Below are positions 60,065-64,000 of a stretch of DNA of 64,000 bases, one piece after another. The stretch is from Gammaproteobacteria bacterium. GTDB taxonomy: Bacteria; Pseudomonadota; Gammaproteobacteria; Pseudomonadales; UBA5518. The DNA lies in contig JADIYI010000008.1 of NCBI GenBank assembly GCA_016705365.1, forward strand, positions 310,001 to 374,000, read 5' to 3'. Below the pieces are notes generated by a model. It did no database searches, was not told the origin of the DNA, and saw only the letters and a list, made by a program, of their open reading frames with translations. The number at the start of each line of letters is the position of its first letter. Within the stretch, counting starts at the first letter, position 1. Both the position numbers and the translations under genes were made by a program.

Positions 60065-60673
60065 ATGTCCTCGCGCACCATTCTGCGTAACCAGTGCCGA
60101 ACGCTGCGGGAACAGCTGTCCGGGGCCGAACGCCGCCAGGCCTCGTTGCAGATCTGCCGACGGATCCGGACCTCGGCGTATTACTGGGCTGCCAGTCACC
60201 TCGCCGTATTCTGGCCGATGGATTCCACGGAAGTGGACCTGCGCGAATTGCTGGGCTCGGCGTTGCGCCACGGCAAGCGCTGTTATCTGCCGGTGATGCG
60301 CAGCGCCCGCAAGATGGTGTTCGTGCGCTATCGCGCCACCACCGAACTGTATCTGAATGATTACGGCATACCCGAGCCGCGCTATCTCGGCCGCGATATG
60401 CTGGCGCCTGCGCTGCTCGATCTGGTCTGCGTACCACTGCTCGGATTCGACCGCAGCGGCACCCGTCTTGGTGCCGGCGGAGGCTATTACGACCGCGCGT
60501 TCTCGTTCAAGCTCGACGAGTCCGCCGCAAAACCCCGCCTGCTCGGCGTGGCATTCGCCAACCAGGAGCTTGGTGGCATTGCGCGTGCGCCCTGGGACGT
60601 ACCGCTTGGCGCGATCGCGACCGAGCGGGAACTCATCGAGTGCGCTGCCTCGCGCGACTCAGCCCAGGAATAG
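60065..60673 (+). CDS. ygfA: 5-formyltetrahydrofolate cyclo-ligase
   Basis: 202 residues. Conserved end VCVPLLGFDRSGTRLGAGGGYYDRAF with the ATP/folate-binding signature. Recycles 5-formyl-THF to methenyl-THF. ATG 60065, directly downstream of 6S RNA and likely cotranscribed; its 3' end overlaps the convergent ilvA by 15 bp. Confidence 0.93.
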   Translation: MSSRTILRNQCRTLREQLSGAERRQASLQICRRIRTSAYYWAASHLAVFWPMDSTEVDLRELLGSALRHGKRCYLPVMRSARKMVFVRYRATTELYLNDYGIPEPRYLGRDMLAPALLDLVCVPLLGFDRSGTRLGAGGGYYDRAFSFKLDESAAKPRLLGVAFANQELGGIARAPWDVPLGAIATERELIECAASRDSAQE

Positions 60674-62194
60674 CCGGTAGGCGGGATTCTCGCTTTCGTC
60701 CCAATAGTTGTAGACCCGGTGAACACGGGCCATTTCCGCGAAGAACTCGGCCAGTGCCCGGCGCTCCTTTTTCGGCACCTGGAATCCGACCAGCACGCGG
60801 GCGAAATCGGCACCGTGGTTGCGGTAGTGAAACAGCGAGATATTCCAGCCGTGCTCGAGCTTGTTCAGGAAATTGAGCAATGCGCCGGGACGCTCCGGAA
60901 ACTCGAAGCGATAGACGATCTCCTCCGCGCCCTTCGCCGGCGCGCGCCCGCCCACCATATACCGCACATGCAACTTGGCCATCTCGTTGTCGCTCAGGTC
61001 CATGACCGGGTAACCCCTGGCACCCAGTTCCTCCACCAGGGTCTCGCGATCGCCGCGCTCGGGCGAAACCTGCACCCCGACAAAGATCCGCGCCTGGCCC
61101 GCATCGGCGTAGCGGTAATTGAATTCGGTGATCGAACGCTGGCGCCCCACCACGTTGCAGAACGCGCGAAAACTGCCCGGCTGCTCGGGGATCGTGACGC
61201 TCAGCACCGCTTCGCGTTTCTCGCCGATCTCGGTACGCTCGGAGATATGGCGCAGGCGGTCGAAATTGGTGTTCGCACCGCTGTCGATCGCGACCAGTGT
61301 CTGTCCGCGCACGCCTTCGCGCTCGATGTATTTCTTCAGGCCCGCGAGTGCCAGCGCGCCGGCCGGTTCCGCGATCGAGCGCGTGTCATCGAAGATGTCC
61401 TTGATCGCCGCGCACATCTCGTCCGTGCTGACGGTTATCACCTCATCGACGGTCTGGCGGATCACGCGAAAGGTTTCCTTGCCGATCTGTCCGACCGCCA
61501 CGCCATCGGCAAAAATGCCCACGTGCGTGAGCTTGACGCGCCGCCCGGCCTTCAATGCCGCCGCCAGGCAGGCCGCATCGTCGGGCTCGACACCGATCAC
61601 CCTGACCGCAGGCCGCACGTACTTGATATAGGCCGCGATACCGGCCAGCAGGCCACCGCCGCCGACTGGAACGAACACCGCATCGAGCGGCCCCGACAAC
61701 TGACGCAGAATCTCCATGCCGATCGTGCCCTGCCCCGCGATCACGTCCGGATCATCATAGGCATGCACATAGCTCATGCCCTTTTCGGTGGCCAGCGTCA
61801 GGGCATGCGCGCAGGCTTCGTCATAGGTGTCACCATGCAGCACCACGCGCGCTCCGCGGCTGCGCACCGCGCTCACCTTGATCTCCGGCGTGGTGCGCGG
61901 CATCACGATCAGCGCCTTGATCTGCAGACGCTCGGCTGCCAGCGCCACGCCCTGGGCATGGTTGCCGGCCGAGGCCGTGATTACACCGCGCGCGCGCTCC
62001 TCGGCGCCGAGCGCGACGATCCTGTTGTAGGCGCCGCGCAGCTTGAACGAGAACACCGGCTGCAAATCCTCGCGCTTGAGCAGGATGCGGTTGCCAAAAC
62101 GCGCCGACAACTGGCGCGCCTCGTCGATCGGACTCTCGATGGCCACATCATAGACACGCGCGGCAAGGATGCGCTTGATATAGGACTTCGGCAT
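60659..62194 (-). CDS. ilvA: Biosynthetic threonine deaminase
   Basis: 511 residues. PLP Lys in PVFSFKLRGAYNRI, Gly-rich phosphate loop VPVGGGGLLAGIA, and two ACT-like regulatory domains at the C terminus (LSVTIPEQPGSFRAF and YRFEFPERPGALLNFL). First step of isoleucine synthesis, feedback-inhibited by Ile. ATG 62194; divergent from rpiA. Confidence 0.96.
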   Translation of the reverse strand: MPKSYIKRILAARVYDVAIESPIDEARQLSARFGNRILLKREDLQPVFSFKLRGAYNRIVALGAEERARGVITASAGNHAQGVALAAERLQIKALIVMPRTTPEIKVSAVRSRGARVVLHGDTYDEACAHALTLATEKGMSYVHAYDDPDVIAGQGTIGMEILRQLSGPLDAVFVPVGGGGLLAGIAAYIKYVRPAVRVIGVEPDDAACLAAALKAGRRVKLTHVGIFADGVAVGQIGKETFRVIRQTVDEVITVSTDEMCAAIKDIFDDTRSIAEPAGALALAGLKKYIEREGVRGQTLVAIDSGANTNFDRLRHISERTEIGEKREAVLSVTIPEQPGSFRAFCNVVGRQRSITEFNYRYADAGQARIFVGVQVSPERGDRETLVEELGARGYPVMDLSDNEMAKLHVRYMVGGRAPAKGAEEIVYRFEFPERPGALLNFLNKLEHGWNISLFHYRNHGADFARVLVGFQVPKKERRALAEFFAEMARVHRVYNYWDESENPAYRLFLG

Positions 62195-62337
62195 GGTGCG
62201 GGAACCGGCATGGAAAACGGCAACTCATGGTAAACAGCCAGCAATCCGGACGCCACTGCCAATATCGGCGAAATTGCCCGCGGCCCGCACGATAACGTAA
62301 GCTCGCGCCTCCCCGCGCCACGCCCATCGAGATCGCC

Positions 62338-63015
62338 ATGAAAACCCAGGACGAGCTGAAACGAGCCGCCGCGCAAGCGGCCTTCGAGCATGTGCGCGAG
62401 CGGCTCGACGAGCGTACCGTGATCGGCGTCGGCACCGGCTCGACCGCCAACCTGTTCATCGACCTGCTGGCCGGAATTCGCGCGCGCATCACGGCGACGG
62501 TTGCCAGCTCCGAGGGCTCGGCCAGGCGGCTTGCCGCGCATGGCATCCCGGTTCTCGACCTGAACGCGGTCGACGGGGTCGACATCTACGTCGACGGAGC
62601 CGACGAGGCCAACGCGCAACTGCAGCTCGTCAAGGGGGGCGGCGCCGCATTGACCCGCGAGAAGATCGTTGCGGCAGTGGCGCGCGAATTCATCTGCATC
62701 GCCGACCACAGCAAGCTGGTGGCCCGGCTCGGTGCATACCCGCTGCCGGTGGAGGTGATCCCGATGGCGCGCAGCCACGTGGGGCGCGCGATCGTGCATC
62801 TCGGCGGTAGCCCGGTTTACCGTCAGGGCGTGCTGACCGACAACGGCAACATCATCATCGATGTACACGATTTGCCGGCCTACGATCCGCTGCTGATGGA
62901 AGTCGAGCTGAACAACATCGTCGGGGTGGTATGCAACGGGCTTTTCGCGCGCCGCCCGGCGGACCTGTTGTTGCTGGCTGGTCCCGACGGCGTGCGCGAG
63001 ATGCGCGCGTCCTGA
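62338..63015 (+). CDS. rpiA: Ribose-5-phosphate isomerase A
   Basis: 225 residues. VIGVGTGSTANLFID at residues 28-42, DIYVDGADEAN with catalytic Asp/Glu, and KGGGAALTREKIVA. Pentose phosphate pathway. ATG 62338; ilvA-rpiA divergence is common in Pseudomonas-type genomes. Confidence 0.96.
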   Translation: MKTQDELKRAAAQAAFEHVRERLDERTVIGVGTGSTANLFIDLLAGIRARITATVASSEGSARRLAAHGIPVLDLNAVDGVDIYVDGADEANAQLQLVKGGGAALTREKIVAAVAREFICIADHSKLVARLGAYPLPVEVIPMARSHVGRAIVHLGGSPVYRQGVLTDNGNIIIDVHDLPAYDPLLMEVELNNIVGVVCNGLFARRPADLLLLAGPDGVREMRAS

Positions 63016-63028
63016 GCGGGCGCCCGGC

Positions 63029-64000
63029 TCAGCCAACGATCTGCGAACGCACCCGCAACAGGCCGGTGAGATCCGCACTGATCCGATCCCCCGGGACCAA
63101 CGGCCCCACGCCTTTTGGCGTCCCGGTCAACACGACGTCACCCGGCCACAGACTGAACTGCGCACTGGCATAGCAGATCAGATCGATGATCGGCGTCAGC
63201 ATCTGGGCGCTGTTGCCAAACTGTCGCCGGCGTCCGTTCACCGCGAGCTTCAGCTCCAGGTTGGCCAGATCGCAAGCGGGATCGAGTGGCAGAAATACGC
63301 TGATCGGGCAGGATGCGTCAAAGCCCTTGGCCATCTCCCAGGGATGGCTCTGCGCTTTCAGCCCATCCTGCACATCGCGCAGCGTCAGATCGATCGCGAG
63401 CCCGATACCGGCGATCGCCGCGCGCACCTGCCCGGGTGTGGCGGCGCACAATTCGCGCCCGATCAGCACCGCGATCTCGAGCTCGTGGTGCACGCTGCCG
63501 CGCGCGGCAGGTACCCGGATGAAGGGTGCGAAATCGACCGCCGCGGACGGCGGCTTGATGAACAGCAGCGGCGTTTCCGGAACCGGGTTTCCGAGCTCTT
63601 GCGCATGGGCCGCATAGTTGCGCCCGACACACACCAGCTTGCCTACCGGCAGCTCGATACGCTTGCCGGAGACATAAGCGTGACAGTAACCATCGGTGCC
63701 GACCAGCGGGCGCTGCAAGCCCGGGTCACCGGCAATCAACGCGCGCAGTCGCCGGTGGTGCTTGCCGCTGCTGAACTGGCGAAAGCGGACCGCGAAGCGC
63801 GCGCGCGCGGCCGCCGCCTGCCGCTGCAGCTCCTGCGTCAGCGCCTCGATCAACTGGCATAATGCCGCATCGCCGGTCGCACCCGGGTACTGCAGCACGG
63901 CCTGCAACAGCTGCGCATGCGTGGCGAAATCCTGATAGTCGCCAAGCACGTTCTGCAGCTTGCGCATACGCCGGATCGCGGCAACGATCTCGGGCTCGTC
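63029..64000 (-). CDS. CHAD domain fused to fumarylacetoacetate-hydrolase domain, 5' end outside window
   Basis: One uninterrupted frame, open to the right edge. The N-terminal visible part (63990 to about 63750) is the end of a CHAD domain: IRRMRKLQNVLGDYQDFATHAQLLQAV, and FAVRFRQFSSGKHHRRLRALI. It continues without stop or ATG/GTG into an FAH-family domain: VGKLVCVGRNYAAHAQELGN, the metal site HHELEIAVLIG with DLTLRDVQ, and VVLTGTPKGVGPL. FAH domain of about 220 residues is complete. Only internal TTG codons near 63745 or 63720 could start a separate FAH gene. Either a real fusion or a TTG start. Confidence 0.75.
   Translation of the reverse strand, partial: DEPEIVAAIRRMRKLQNVLGDYQDFATHAQLLQAVLQYPGATGDAALCQLIEALTQELQRQAAAARARFAVRFRQFSSGKHHRRLRALIAGDPGLQRPLVGTDGYCHAYVSGKRIELPVGKLVCVGRNYAAHAQELGNPVPETPLLFIKPPSAAVDFAPFIRVPAARGSVHHELEIAVLIGRELCAATPGQVRAAIAGIGLAIDLTLRDVQDGLKAQSHPWEMAKGFDASCPISVFLPLDPACDLANLELKLAVNGRRRQFGNSAQMLTPIIDLICYASAQFSLWPGDVVLTGTPKGVGPLVPGDRISADLTGLLRVRSQIVG

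Noticed and set aside
1..64000. CRISPR arrays, prophage, transposase/IS, tRNA or rRNA genes
   Set aside because: No regularly spaced repeats, phage structural genes, transposase motifs or tRNA cloverleaf sequences were recognised; the group II intron remnant is the only element besides the cassettes.

Overview
The window is chromosomal DNA of a gammaproteobacterium, mostly GC-rich. Core genes parE-cpdA-yqiB-tolC, ilvE-glnE, argE-argA, ilvD, folA-thyA-lgt, ptsP-rppH, gcvH, ubiI-ubiH-pepP-ygfB, zapA-6S RNA-ygfA, ilvA and rpiA are arranged much as I remember them around one sector of Pseudomonas-type genomes. Genus cannot be fixed from the sequence. No tools were used; homology calls are by recognition of motifs and gene order.

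Left part (1-29.2 kb): parE (cut by the window edge), cpdA, yqiB and tolC are followed by an envelope-polysaccharide region. It holds methyltransferases, a GT4 glycosyltransferase, a six-hairpin-fold protein, the complete dTDP-L-rhamnose set rfbA-rfbC and rfbD-rfbB, and a polytopic GT-C-like protein. Three gene relics lie in it: the first 37 codons of hldE, an lpxL with its middle deleted, and the front of a second GT-C-like gene. Next comes a tightly overlapping operon of a UGT-type glycosyltransferase, a membrane alpha/beta hydrolase and a cytochrome P450. Then ilvE, glnE, a GspE/PilB-type ATPase, argE-argA and ilvD.

Centre (30.2-41.7 kb): an integron cassette array read on the minus strand, with 16 recognisable attC sites plus one intron-disrupted site and no integrase in the window (a CALIN-type array). 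Cassettes carry five type II toxin-antitoxin modules, two of them with a dead toxin gene (a 4-bp duplication in a HigB-type toxin, an amber codon in hicA). Others carry MntP, a nucleotidyltransferase, a carboxyl-methyltransferase-like enzyme, several membrane proteins and unknowns. The 3' end of a class C group II intron and a 151-bp duplicated segment lie at the left end. The two right-most membrane proteins are paralogs whose C-terminal tails are encoded by their attC sites.

Right part (42-64 kb): a six-gene TonB energising operon (DUF3450, TtpC, ExbB, ExbD, TonB, TPR protein) with a clear sigma-70 promoter; its TPR gene has two frameshifts. It is followed by folate/thymidylate genes, lgt, an NRDE protein, ptsP-rppH, rlmI, gcvH, ubiquinone hydroxylases with pepP and ygfB, then a zapB-like gene, zapA, 6S RNA, ygfA, ilvA and rpiA. 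At the right edge a CHAD domain is fused in frame to a fumarylacetoacetate-hydrolase domain.
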